A stretch of DNA of 64,000 nucleotides from NIOZ-UU35 sp964344175 (GTDB taxonomy: Bacteria > Chloroflexota > Anaerolineae > Anaerolineales > UBA11858). How positions within the stretch are numbered: the stretch's first letter is position 1; each line of letters starts with the position of its first letter. Positions 42,513-51,303 of the stretch are shown here, piece by piece. The stretch lies in contig CAYFMI010000007.1 in assembly GCA_964344175.1 (NCBI GenBank), forward strand, positions 1 to 64,000, written 5' to 3'. A model generated the notes under the pieces. It saw only the letters and a program-made list of their open reading frames with translations. It ran no database searches and had not been told where the DNA came from. The position numbers and the translations under genes were made by a program.

Positions 42513-43184
42513 CTAATCGAGTGAGGGGTTTTCTAATCGCAGACCGTGGCCGCGAACTGTGGCGATGTATGTGTGGTCAGGATCAATCTCGGCCAGACGG
42601 TTTCGCAGTCGCCGCACCAGCGCATCGAGGGCCTGGTTTGAAATATCGATGGCGCTTTCCTTCCCCCAGATTCCGGCCATCAGTTCTTCTCTAGGAACAA
42701 CTCGATCGATGTTTTCGTAGAGGATCTCTAAAAGCATGTATTGGGATGCCGAGAGTGGCGGCATGACCTCGACTTCACCGATCCAAACACGGCGCGATCG
42801 TTTCTCGAGTAACAGGCGCCCGCGTCGGCTTTGGGCTGTGAGTTTTTCTTCGAGTTCGATGGGCAGTGTGGCATCCGAGTTCAGAAATACGAATTTTTGC
42901 GCTAAGGCAACATGAATAACATCGCCATCTTTTAGCTGTACAGGGGCGTCAATGCGGGTTCCATTACAATGGGTTCCGTTTTTGCTTTTTAAATCTTCCA
43001 GAATGACCCCGTTGCTGGTGAGTGTGATTTGTGCATGTTGTCGGGAGACTTGACGGTTGTGAATTGGGATGTCGCAACTGTCTTCACGCCCCAGAATAAC
43101 CGATTCTCGCAGCATCCAGCGTTGGCCATCTAGATTGCCCTCATGACCAATAAGTACTGAAATGTCGTGGTTGGTTTCTGTCAT
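42513..43184 (-). CDS. FHA-domain protein with OmpR-type DNA-binding domain
   Basis: 223 residues. Residues about 25-100 are an FHA phosphothreonine-binding domain with VILGREDSCDIPIHNRQVSR, the following Gln-His, and LEDLKSKNGTHCNG. Residues about 125-220 form a winged helix (LSASQYMLLEILYENIDRVV, NQALDALVRRLRNRLAEIDP, IATVRGHGLRLENP). This is a transcription factor likely to respond to Ser/Thr phosphorylation. The membrane kinase encoded divergently at 43333 is the obvious candidate partner. Shine-Dalgarno AGAGGT lies upstream of ATG 43184. Confidence 0.9.
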   Translation of the reverse strand: MTETNHDISVLIGHEGNLDGQRWMLRESVILGREDSCDIPIHNRQVSRQHAQITLTSNGVILEDLKSKNGTHCNGTRIDAPVQLKDGDVIHVALAQKFVFLNSDATLPIELEEKLTAQSRRGRLLLEKRSRRVWIGEVEVMPPLSASQYMLLEILYENIDRVVPREELMAGIWGKESAIDISNQALDALVRRLRNRLAEIDPDHTYIATVRGHGLRLENPSLD

Positions 43185-43332
43185 TCAAACTACCTCTGGC
43201 GAGAAAAACTACTATGAGTATAATATCATAGAATATCCAACTCGTCCTGTTTCATCAGGATATGAATTTGTTAAGTTTGGAAATTGCCGCGTGGTTGCGG
43301 CTATCACCCGGCTGAAGCATTAGGATTTGAAT

Positions 43333-44322
43333 ATGCCCGTCGCACATCGCTCAGGAGACATTCTCAAGGAACGCTATAAAATCCGCCGCATCATTGGGCA
43401 GGGAGGTATGGGGAGTGTATACCTTGCCGATGATGTTCGTTTGGAAGGTCGTTTGTGTGCCCTGAAAGAGGTCTTTCACGACCCTCAGTTGTCGGATGAA
43501 ACCCGACAGCAGACTCGCGAGCAATTCATGCGCGAGGCAACTGTGTTGGCGCGCCTGGATCACCCGAATTTGCCTAAAGTGTCTGATTTCTTTTCAGAAG
43601 ACGAACGTGATTATCTGGTGATGGATTTCGTCCCCGGCCGAGATTTAAGTGTTCTGATGACAGAGGCGCGCCTGAATGGGGAGTTCCTGAACGAGCGCGA
43701 TGTACTCACCTGGGCGAGTCAATTGGCCGATGCACTGACCTATCTTCACAGCCAGGATCCTCCCATAGTCCATCGCGATATCAAGCCCAGCAACCTGAAG
43801 CTCACCCCCAATGGTGTCGTTAAACTGGTTGATTTTGGGTTGGTAAAGCTGCTGGTTTCCGATGAGATCACCATTACCGTAGTGCAGGGGCGCGGCACTG
43901 CGCATTACACGCCCTTAGAACAATATGGCGGTGATGCCGGGCACACAGATGTGCGCAGTGATGTTTTTTCGTTTGGCGCAACTCTTTACCATTTGTTGAC
44001 CAATTTGCCGCCTAAAGAGGCGCGTGACCGCTTCTTGAATCCCGGTTTGTTGGTTCCATTGCGTGATCTCAATCCGGCTCTCAGCCCGCGCACCGAAAGG
44101 GCTGTCCTGTGGGCGATGAACCTGCATCCCGAAGAACGCCCCCAAAGTATGGATGAGTTCCGCCAGGCTTTGTTAGGAGATTGGAATCCGGTCAGTCAGC
44201 CCCGGCTGCCATTGCCCGCGCCCACGCTGATAGACTTGCTCTCCTCGCCTTTAGAGCGCCGCCTGATTTGGATCTCGTTAGGCTTGCTCTTTGTGAGCTT
44301 GATTGCTACCCTGTGGCGATAA
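43333..44322 (+). CDS. PknB-like Ser/Thr kinase with C-terminal membrane anchor
   Basis: 329 residues. The kinase domain (about 12-275) has Gly loop IGQGGMGSVYLADD, Lys in CALKEV, Glu in EFMREATVLARLDHPN, catalytic VHRDIKPSNLKL, and VDFGLVK. The activation segment is TAHYTPLEQYGG, with PLEQ at the APE position. DVFSFGATLYHLLTN follows. A single helix (LIWISLGLLFVSLIATLW) closes the protein, leaving no extracellular sensor. ATG 43333 has AGGA 7 nt upstream. It is divergent from the FHA regulator, which suggests a kinase-FHA pair. Confidence 0.9.
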   Translation: MPVAHRSGDILKERYKIRRIIGQGGMGSVYLADDVRLEGRLCALKEVFHDPQLSDETRQQTREQFMREATVLARLDHPNLPKVSDFFSEDERDYLVMDFVPGRDLSVLMTEARLNGEFLNERDVLTWASQLADALTYLHSQDPPIVHRDIKPSNLKLTPNGVVKLVDFGLVKLLVSDEITITVVQGRGTAHYTPLEQYGGDAGHTDVRSDVFSFGATLYHLLTNLPPKEARDRFLNPGLLVPLRDLNPALSPRTERAVLWAMNLHPEERPQSMDEFRQALLGDWNPVSQPRLPLPAPTLIDLLSSPLERRLIWISLGLLFVSLIATLWR

Positions 44323-44401
44323 GTTTGTGGGGTATCGCCTACGCCACCCAATAACCGTTTTCGAAAAGATTTTCTACGTTATCTAAAGGTTGTACTCGGC
44401 G

Positions 44402-47170
44402 CTATTTCTGTTTGGGCGGGAAAATGGCTGCTGTCGCCCCCCAGCCAAATAATGCCCCAATAAAGGCAAGGAGCAACAAGCCCCAATGCTGATTGGTATC
44501 CATCACCCAGGCGCTTCCGGGCAGCGATAGCGATCCGTACGTGTAGGTGAGCAAACCAGTAATGATGGCCGAGAACCCCCAGCGAATTCCGGCGCGCACA
44601 TGTCCCATCAGCGCCCCGGTGCGGGAGGCAGACCAGGCTACAACAGCGATGATAAGTATTCCCAGGAACCAATCGCGCAGCCCGGTGCTGGGCGCATCGG
44701 GGGGAGATGCGGGGGTTGGTATGGGCGTTGGCGGCGGTTCGGTGACAGTCGGCGAGGGCAAGGGGGTTTCAGTGGGGGGAGGGGTGCTGGTTGGCAGATC
44801 GCCATTGTTTTGGGGAATCTCGAAAATCAATTCGTTGGAGTGGGCGGCCCCGCTGATGGCTTGAATACTTACGATCCCAGGTTGGTCGAATTTATAGCCC
44901 GCAGTTGCCATGCCACCAAGAGTAGTTGCCGAAATAGCCGGAGCTTCTTGTCCGTTGATGGTAACCACAAATTGTACTGGCGTATGATCGGGCACGGGAT
45001 GATGGTTGTAATCGAGAATGACTCCGGCCATAAGTGGTATTGAATCGCCAATGTTGTATGTGGCCTCCGGTGTTACCTGATTGACGGGTGAGTCGCCGGA
45101 ATGATTGGGCAAATCTAGAACCAGTGGGAAGATCTGATCGGCAGTCGGTGAGGTGGCTTCGATGAGTTCGTACCCAATCCCGGGAACCGAGATGGGCAGC
45201 GACCCTGCCGGAGCGGGGATTTCTTTGAACAACAAGCGCGCCGCCACATCGATAAAGGGGGATGTTTTGCCGAACAATCCAAAATAGGCGGTTAATTTAG
45301 AGATGTCTGTTGCATCTAAATAGTAGGGTGCGTTGGCAGCAAAAACGACAATATGTTTGTCACGCCCCAAGTCAGGACGCTCTGCCAGAAAACGTTGTAA
45401 TGCCGATGAACTGCTGCGGTCCATATCGGCATTGAGAATTGTGAAGATCAGCCAACGCGCTCTCTGGATGCTGTATTCGACAGCTTGGGCATCTTCACCC
45501 CCATCCAGCATCGAAATCAATTGCTCTGTTGTGTACGAAACAAGATTAGCCTGATTGATGAGAGTCTCCCCGCCGAGACCGTAGCGGGCGACGATGGCTT
45601 GTTCCAAAGCATCTGGCGCTAAGACCGACTCAGTCGGGCAAGTGCTGCATTGTTGTGATGTATAGGTGTCGGTGATGAAGACAATGCGCTCGTTGAAATT
45701 GGGCGAATTTGGGAGAACGTTGTCTAGCTCGCTGAGGGGAGGGCTGATCAGAGTGGCGCTGCGCTGGGCGACCTCGTAAGATATTTGATTCGCCTCTGCA
45801 GAACCTGCCTCACTGGGGTTGCCGGTGGGCAGCACAAGATTCAGCGTAAAGAATCCATAGAGCTGGAATTTGAGCGTCAGAATCCGCAGGACAGATTCAT
45901 CTACTTTTTGGGCAAAGACCGGATCCTCGCGATATTTTTGGGCGAAGAAATCCAGCGTATTGATAATGGTTGTGTAGGCGTCGGGGTCGGTATCGCTGAC
46001 AAAATTGTTGAGGTAGAGCATATCATTCCCCGCCAAAAAAGCGTCCAGGGCCAGGCGGCGGGCGTTGAAAGTTTGCTCGGTGGGGTCGTAAAAGCGCCGC
46101 ACGGCGCGGCTGCCCAGGTCGTCGCTAATCATTAGCCCGCCATCTTCGCGCCATCCCGAAAAGGGTGCTAGATCCATCAGCAGGGTTAATGCCGATTGGT
46201 CGAAGCTGACCGGGCGGGTGGTGGAGCGGATGTTGCCCTGCAGGCCCTGATAGCGGATGTGGGAAACCAGCAGCGCATCGACGCGTTCATTGGGTTCGGT
46301 TGAGCCGCTGGTCACCGTAAAGAAAGGCGCCAGTTCAATTTGCTGAAGTTGTTCGAGCGACTTGCGTACGGTGGCAATCTCATTTTCGGGGAGACGGTCG
46401 GCGCTGCCCAGGCCAGGGAAGTGCGTGCCTACCAGCGCAATTCTGCCATCGGCGCCTTCGTGAACCCCTGCAATATAGGCGCGGGCCATCTCGCCAACCC
46501 AATAAGGGTCACCGCCAAAGACGCGCACGTTGAGGTCGCCTTCGCCTTCGGCATTGGGAACATCCGAGACATCCAGTGACGGCCCAAAGAGCAGGTTAAT
46601 CCCTATGGAGGCAAGCTCTTGCCCGGCCACGGCACCCACCTGCCGGGCAAGTTCGGGGTTCCAGGTCGCGCCAATAGAGAGCTGGCTGGGCAGTTGGGTC
46701 AGCCCGGTGTGAATCTGATCCTGAGGCGCGCCATCCCCCTCTTGCGAAATCCCGATGAAAAGTGGAACATACGTTGGTCTAAAAAGTTCTCCCATCAGCG
46801 TCTCGATATGATCGAACTGTGTGCTGGAAAAACGGCTAGTTTGCAATTGGTTGTTGAGGATCCAGGCATGGGTGACAGTTTCATCGAGCGTGAAATTGTC
46901 ATTCTCGGCGCTGAGGATAACCCCGCCCAAATAATGGTTGGTGATCAGGTCGTGAATTTGTGTGCCCGGGCTGGCATCGGTGCCCTGAAATGTCACCAGG
47001 AACAATTGCCCCACCCGTTCTTCGGGCGTCAGGCGGTTGAGCGTATCTTGGGCGCGTCCTTCTGGCGAGCTTTCCTGTTGGGGAGAAGCTGCGTATCCCG
47101 GAATCAGTGGGATGAAAAATGTAAAAAGCAAGACGACGAAGGTGAGTCGCTTGATATACGGGTTTCTCAT
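44402..47170 (-). CDS. GH3-like membrane protein with degenerate active-site loop
   Basis: 922 residues. Signal peptide (LTFVVLLFTFFIPLIPGYAA); GH3 N-terminal domain about 40-430 (LTPEERVGQLFLVTF, LSIGATWNPELARQVGAVAG, NLLFGPSLDV). The usual KHFPGHG loop reads GTHFPGLGSADRLPENE, so Lys and the catalytic His are lost. The nucleophile-like Asp in MISDDLGSRAV remains. A second alpha/beta domain, an Ig-like region (VPDHTPVQFVVTINGQEAPA), a Thr/Pro linker and three C-terminal membrane helices follow. It may bind glycan rather than cleave it. Start ATG 47170 (GGAGAAG upstream). It is last in a five-gene minus-strand run. Confidence 0.8.
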   Translation of the reverse strand: MRNPYIKRLTFVVLLFTFFIPLIPGYAASPQQESSPEGRAQDTLNRLTPEERVGQLFLVTFQGTDASPGTQIHDLITNHYLGGVILSAENDNFTLDETVTHAWILNNQLQTSRFSSTQFDHIETLMGELFRPTYVPLFIGISQEGDGAPQDQIHTGLTQLPSQLSIGATWNPELARQVGAVAGQELASIGINLLFGPSLDVSDVPNAEGEGDLNVRVFGGDPYWVGEMARAYIAGVHEGADGRIALVGTHFPGLGSADRLPENEIATVRKSLEQLQQIELAPFFTVTSGSTEPNERVDALLVSHIRYQGLQGNIRSTTRPVSFDQSALTLLMDLAPFSGWREDGGLMISDDLGSRAVRRFYDPTEQTFNARRLALDAFLAGNDMLYLNNFVSDTDPDAYTTIINTLDFFAQKYREDPVFAQKVDESVLRILTLKFQLYGFFTLNLVLPTGNPSEAGSAEANQISYEVAQRSATLISPPLSELDNVLPNSPNFNERIVFITDTYTSQQCSTCPTESVLAPDALEQAIVARYGLGGETLINQANLVSYTTEQLISMLDGGEDAQAVEYSIQRARWLIFTILNADMDRSSSSALQRFLAERPDLGRDKHIVVFAANAPYYLDATDISKLTAYFGLFGKTSPFIDVAARLLFKEIPAPAGSLPISVPGIGYELIEATSPTADQIFPLVLDLPNHSGDSPVNQVTPEATYNIGDSIPLMAGVILDYNHHPVPDHTPVQFVVTINGQEAPAISATTLGGMATAGYKFDQPGIVSIQAISGAAHSNELIFEIPQNNGDLPTSTPPPTETPLPSPTVTEPPPTPIPTPASPPDAPSTGLRDWFLGILIIAVVAWSASRTGALMGHVRAGIRWGFSAIITGLLTYTYGSLSLPGSAWVMDTNQHWGLLLLAFIGALFGWGATAAIFPPKQK

Positions 47171-47214
47171 TCTTCTCCGTTGGCAGCCGGTAATCGGGTT
47201 GGCGATGGCGGCCA

Positions 47215-48042
47215 CTAAAGCAAAGTTTGTTCCTGTTGCAAGATCTCACGCAGCCGGTTGCGGCGGGTAGATCCGCTCAGTAATTCGAGATCGCGAATCC
47301 CGAAGGGGTCGATCTCTTGACGAATCAGGCGCAATTGCTCGACGCTGGGATGGGGCGTTTCGGTTAGGTTGGGCGCATATTGGAGGGGAAAGCCGGTCTT
47401 TTTTTTGATGCGCTCGATAGAGACGCCGGGGTGATAGCTGATAAGGCGCATGCTGCCCTGATGAAAATCGAACTGCCCCAAATCGCTGATCAGGTAGCGC
47501 GGCCCGCTGCCGTGTACTCGTCGTTGGTGATGGCCCAGCCCGGAGCGGAAATCGATCTTTGGTACAAAGGTTATTCTGGAATGCCGGGGCACGTACAGGT
47601 AAATATCATCGAGAAAGGTGGTCACATCGGGGATGCCGCCGCTGCCCGGTAGTCTCAGGCGAGGCTGGGTGTATGCGCGCCCAAATGCCAGATTGTTGAA
47701 GTTGCCCTGCGGGTCGATTTGCCCGGGGCGAAAAAATTCTTTCGGGCGCAAATTGGGCAAAATATCGGCTGCGGCGCGGACGAAGCCCACATTGGTCAAT
47801 GAGCGATCGAGCCAGAGGCGTTCGATATTGGAAATGCCCAAAGGGGCTGGCTGACGGCAAATGCCCTGCCCGATGGCCGAGGCAAAATATAAGCCCGGCG
47901 CATGGATGTGCCGCGCCAGTAAGTAGGCTGCCGCAACCAGCGGGGTGGCGATACCCTGGGCGACGATCTCGCCGTCCTGAATCTGCCGCGCCATGCCGAC
48001 GATCATGATTTCGGCTGGGGTGAATTCGGGAGCCGTACTCAT
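47215..48042 (-). CDS. CoA-transferase family I beta-subunit-like protein
   Basis: 275 residues with the fold of glutaconate/IpdB-type CoA-transferase beta subunits: MIVGMARQIQDGEIVAQGIA, GIATPLVAAAYLLARHIHAP, VGFVRAAADILPNLRPKEFF, and QIDPQGNFNNLAFGRAY. The segment that carries the catalytic Glu in true transferases reads SAIGQGICRQPAPLGIS, with no Glu seen, and no alpha subunit is nearby. It may be a hydrolase-like relative or need a distant partner. It is coupled upstream by a 4-bp ATGA overlap with the remnant ORF at 48039. Confidence 0.75.
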   Translation of the reverse strand: MSTAPEFTPAEIMIVGMARQIQDGEIVAQGIATPLVAAAYLLARHIHAPGLYFASAIGQGICRQPAPLGISNIERLWLDRSLTNVGFVRAAADILPNLRPKEFFRPGQIDPQGNFNNLAFGRAYTQPRLRLPGSGGIPDVTTFLDDIYLYVPRHSRITFVPKIDFRSGLGHHQRRVHGSGPRYLISDLGQFDFHQGSMRLISYHPGVSIERIKKKTGFPLQYAPNLTETPHPSVEQLRLIRQEIDPFGIRDLELLSGSTRRNRLREILQQEQTLL

Positions 48043-48263
48043 GGATGCTCCTGAAGAATTGCTTGGTGCAGGTCAAGGTCGATATTCCCGCCGCTGATGA
48101 CCACGACTGCCAAACGGTGTGCTCTCCTCCCGAAGGGGGCCACAGCCAGGGGGACTGTTTTGAGAAAGACCCCTTGCTCCACGTCATGTTGGAGGGTTTT
48201 TTTTTGAATGCGGGGAGCAATGCGCCGGGTTGCTTGCTCAATCCATTCGGCGGAGATCATCAT
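48039..48263 (-). pseudogene. internally deleted threonine dehydratase-like ORF
   Basis: 74 residues. The first half (IEQATRRIAPRIQKKTLQHD, then GVFLK) resembles the N-terminus of PLP threonine dehydratases (..RIAPHI..TPLL..GVFLKLE). It jumps directly to RLAVVVISGGNIDLDLHQAI, which matches the end of their catalytic domain (VVxSGGNID). About 250 residues, including the PLP Lys region, are absent, so it cannot be an active enzyme. The frame is open and linked by 4-bp overlaps to GDPD upstream and the CoA-transferase-like gene downstream, so it may still be translated for coupling. A run of nine T lies at about 48198. Confidence 0.55.
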
Positions 48264-49036
48264 GTGGCTGCCTCTGCGCGGGTTTCCGCTTCGAGGGTGC
48301 GGCGCGCCAGGATAGGATCATCGGTGAAGATGCCGTCTACGTCCCAGCGAAACAGTGCGGCCATATCTTGGGGGTGATTGACCGTGTAAACGTGGACACG
48401 GCGTCCCTTGCGATGTTGGCGCTGGATGAGATGCTCTGTGGCGTCGGCGATAGCTGGGTGCAGCGCCTGAGGGTGGAGAATGTCCCCCAGGGGAGATCTC
48501 GCCCAGACTCCGCCCAGCCCAGCCATCGCCAGAAGCCCAATAGGGATCTGGGGCAGCAGGCGGCTGATGCGATGCAAGGCCATTGGGTTGAATGATGAGA
48601 AGAAGACGCGCCTTCCCAGGTTGTAGTGCTTTATCAGGTCGGCCACCTTTTCGGGGAGCTGGTTTCGAGGGGCGCGGTAATTGGTCAGCTCGATATTGAT
48701 GATCGTCTCCTGACCCAGGGCTTCGAACACCTCTGCCAGCGTGGGAATGCGCTCTCCGCAGAAGGCTTCGTCAAATTTGCAGCCGGCATCGAGTTCTTTG
48801 AGCGCCGCCAAAGGCAGATCGTTCACCAGGCCGCTGCCGTCGGTGGTGCGGTCTACGCTGGCGTCATGAATGACGACGACCTGCTCATCAGAAGAGAGTT
48901 TGACATCTAATTCCAGCGCGTCGCATTGTTGCCGGACAGCCAGGCTGAAAGCTGCCAGGGTGTTCTCGGGCGCGTGGGCGCTTGAACCCCGATGGGCAAA
49001 AATGGTTGGGTGGGGGAGCTGCAAATGTTCGAACAT
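48260..49036 (-). CDS. glycerophosphodiester phosphodiesterase
   Basis: 258 residues, GDPD/UgpQ TIM-barrel family. Seen: TIFAHRGSSAHAPENTLAAF (the HRG...PENT signature), ALELDVKLSSDEQVVVIHDA (metal-binding E.D and catalytic His), and a C-terminal VHVYTVNHPQDMAALFRWDV then DGIFTDDP. It cleaves glycerophosphodiesters to glycerol 3-phosphate and an alcohol. No signal peptide, so cytoplasmic. It starts 26 nt after the AAA+ ATPase stop and overlaps the remnant ORF by 4 bp. Confidence 0.95.
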   Translation of the reverse strand: MFEHLQLPHPTIFAHRGSSAHAPENTLAAFSLAVRQQCDALELDVKLSSDEQVVVIHDASVDRTTDGSGLVNDLPLAALKELDAGCKFDEAFCGERIPTLAEVFEALGQETIINIELTNYRAPRNQLPEKVADLIKHYNLGRRVFFSSFNPMALHRISRLLPQIPIGLLAMAGLGGVWARSPLGDILHPQALHPAIADATEHLIQRQHRKGRRVHVYTVNHPQDMAALFRWDVDGIFTDDPILARRTLEAETRAEAAT

Positions 49037-49062
49037 AAGGGTATGCGCAGCTTTACGCTTTA

Positions 49063-50403
49063 TTATAAATCTACAAAATAGGCTGCCGCGGCGCGATCGA
49101 TGAGATCGCGCGTCATGCTAGGCTCAACCGACATGAAATCGGCAATGTCTAAGATCTGGTCGCACAAATCGCGTGGGTGGGAGGCGCGCAACTTGCGGTT
49201 GTGTTTGATATACCACTCCTGCAGCAAATAGGCTAACCCCTGATCGCGGTATTCCACACTCTTGCTTTGTGCCATGCGCTGGAAGATTTCGCGGTACTCT
49301 TCATAGGTCGGATCGCCAACTTCAATTTTATGGCGCAACCGCCGCAAAAACGCCTCATCGACCAGGTCTTTCGGCGGCAGGTTGGTAGAAAACACAATCA
49401 GAACATCGAATGGCACTTCTACTTTGCGGCCGGTATGCAGTGTCAGATAATCGATGCGGTTTTCCAGCGGGACAATCCAGCGGTTGAGCAAATCGCGCGG
49501 CCGCACAAGCTGCCGCCCAAAGTCGTCAATCAGGAGAATGCCGCCGTTGGCCTTCACCTGGAAGGGAGCTTCGTAAAATTTGTTGACATCGTCGAACACT
49601 AGATCCAGGCCTTCCAGGGTGAGTTCCCCGCCGGTCATAATAAACGGGCGGCGGATGAGTACCCAGCGCGTATCACGGCGCGCCCCGGCCCGCAGTGAGC
49701 CGGTGCCTTTGTCGGTGGTGTGTTTGTCGGGGGCGCGTTTATGGTTCACCGAGTCGTATAGCTTGACGACCTGACCATCAATGTAGATGGCATAGGGGAT
49801 ATACATGGTAGTGCTTAAAATCATTTGCCCGACAGCGCGCGCTACGCTGGTTTTGCCGTTCCCTGGTGGCCCGTATAAGAAGATGGATGTTCCGGAATTG
49901 ACTGCCGGGCCGATGCGCTGAAAGGTCGATTCGCCCAGCACTAAGTGTGAGAGCGCCTGCCGAAGCAGGCGGTGAGTCACGCGTAAACGGCCGCGCTGTT
50001 GATTGCGGATCGAGCGGACATACACTTCCAGGGGAACAGGGGCAGGCCCGGCATACTGGCTGCGCTCCAGGGCTTCGCGGGCGCGCTCGATCCCCGCGCC
50101 GGTGATGGCATATTGATAGGAGCCTTCGCCCAGCCCCATTTGAGAAGATTTAACTTCGACGAATTTTTCGCGCTTCAAGGCATTGAGAATACTATCGGTG
50201 ACTCCGGCAAAGGGTAAAGCAACCGCCTCGGCGACTTGAAAGCCGGTCAGATAGCCCTGAAAATAAAGCACTTTCAGCACCAGATCTTGCAGCCATAATT
50301 GTGACAGCCCGGTGTCGCCCACTTTGGTAATTGGCGGCGGCACAAAAGGCCCTTTTTGCGTTGGCGGATTAATTTGCCCCGTTTGCGGATTCAGTACACT
50401 CAT
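49063..50403 (-). CDS. AAA+ ATPase with N-terminal winged-helix-like region
   Basis: 446 residues. The first 110 residues look like a small winged helix (LVLKVLYFQGYLTGFQVAEA, VTDSILNALKREKFVEVKSS). The AAA+ core has Walker A IFLYGPPGNGKTSVARAVGQ, Walker B NGGILLIDDFGRQLVRPRDL, sensor-1 Asn in VLIVFSTNLPP, and an arginine finger in AFLRRLRHKIEV. No known partner motif. Shine-Dalgarno GGGAGAT precedes the start. It is first of the minus-strand run that continues with GDPD. It could be a remodelling factor; the target is unknown. Confidence 0.8.
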   Translation of the reverse strand: MSVLNPQTGQINPPTQKGPFVPPPITKVGDTGLSQLWLQDLVLKVLYFQGYLTGFQVAEAVALPFAGVTDSILNALKREKFVEVKSSQMGLGEGSYQYAITGAGIERAREALERSQYAGPAPVPLEVYVRSIRNQQRGRLRVTHRLLRQALSHLVLGESTFQRIGPAVNSGTSIFLYGPPGNGKTSVARAVGQMILSTTMYIPYAIYIDGQVVKLYDSVNHKRAPDKHTTDKGTGSLRAGARRDTRWVLIRRPFIMTGGELTLEGLDLVFDDVNKFYEAPFQVKANGGILLIDDFGRQLVRPRDLLNRWIVPLENRIDYLTLHTGRKVEVPFDVLIVFSTNLPPKDLVDEAFLRRLRHKIEVGDPTYEEYREIFQRMAQSKSVEYRDQGLAYLLQEWYIKHNRKLRASHPRDLCDQILDIADFMSVEPSMTRDLIDRAAAAYFVDL

Positions 50404-50576
50404 GCTGGTTATCTCCCATTAAAACAAGCTGCTTGAAAATTTAGCGATGTATTCCGTGAAGGAGCGCTCACGAAAGTTTTACCCTTAAAGCGGGGACTAT
50501 TCCTTGAACGACATTATCCTACGATTATAGCACGGTGATGACCTCTCGCAAGGCTCGCCGGGTGCGTAAAATACGG

Positions 50577-50582
50577 TATAAT
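50577..50582 (+). promoter_or_regulatory. -10 box 7 nt before a start codon (leaderless candidate)
   Basis: TATAAT followed by seven bases and the ATG of the GT2 gene at 50590, with no Shine-Dalgarno in between. Transcription would begin at or next to the A of the ATG. Confidence 0.5.
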
Positions 50583-50589
50583 CCCCCGC

Positions 50590-51273
50590 ATGAAACTCAC
50601 AGTGCTGATCCCCATCTATAACGAAATCCACACCATTCGCGAAATCCTAAAGCGTGTTCAGGCCACACAACTGGCCGATGAAATTTTACTCATTGATGAT
50701 GGTTCCATTGATGGGACGCGGGATGTGCTCAAAGAACTTGATGGCAAAGATGCGGTGCGGGTCCTTCTCCACGAGAAGAATCAAGGTAAAGGCGCCGCCG
50801 TGCGAACGGGAATAGAGCATGCCACCGGGGATGTGCTCCTGATTCAGGATGCCGACCTGGAATATGACCCGCGCGATTACCCCAAGTTGTTGCAACCCCT
50901 GGAAGAAGGTCTTGCCGATGTGGTGTATGGCTCGCGCTTTTTGGGGGCGCCGCGCCGGGTAGCGATGTTCTGGCACATGGTTGCCAATAAGCTACTGACC
51001 TTTATGACCAACCTGCTCTACAATACCATCCTCACGGATATGGAAACGGGCTATAAGGTTTTTCGCAAGGAAATTATTACAGGAGTGCCGCTTCATGCCA
51101 AACGCTTCGAATTCGAGCCGGAATTCACTGCGAAAATTCTAAAGCGCGGCGTGCGCATTTTCGAAGTGCCAATTTCCTTTAACCCGCGCGATTACGCGGA
51201 AGGGAAAAAGATTGGCCTGAGCGATGCCTTCGAAGCCGTGTGGGCCTTGTTGAAATATCGCTTTGTGGATTGA
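50590..51273 (+). CDS. family 2 glycosyltransferase (DPM1/dolichyl-phosphate sugar synthase-like)
   Basis: 227 residues, GT-A fold without membrane helices. Seen: LTVLIPIYNEIHTIREILKR, ILLIDDGSIDGTRDVL, NQGKGAAVRTGIEHATGDVL, DADLEYDPRDYPKLLQPL, VVYGSRFLG, and TDMETGYKVFRKEI. It would load a sugar onto polyprenyl phosphate, making the donor for GT-C enzymes such as those at the start of the window. The absence of a C-terminal membrane domain fits the DPM1 type. No Shine-Dalgarno; a TATAAT sits 7 nt before the ATG. Confidence 0.92.
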   Translation: MKLTVLIPIYNEIHTIREILKRVQATQLADEILLIDDGSIDGTRDVLKELDGKDAVRVLLHEKNQGKGAAVRTGIEHATGDVLLIQDADLEYDPRDYPKLLQPLEEGLADVVYGSRFLGAPRRVAMFWHMVANKLLTFMTNLLYNTILTDMETGYKVFRKEIITGVPLHAKRFEFEPEFTAKILKRGVRIFEVPISFNPRDYAEGKKIGLSDAFEAVWALLKYRFVD

Positions 51274-51303
51274 ATTTCCTAAGGTTTTCGGTTAAGTTTG
51301 TCA

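Noticed and set aside
44323..44401. Possible terminator between the convergent Ser/Thr kinase and GH3-like genes
   Set aside because: Only short imperfect stems are visible and no T-run follows, so it was not called.
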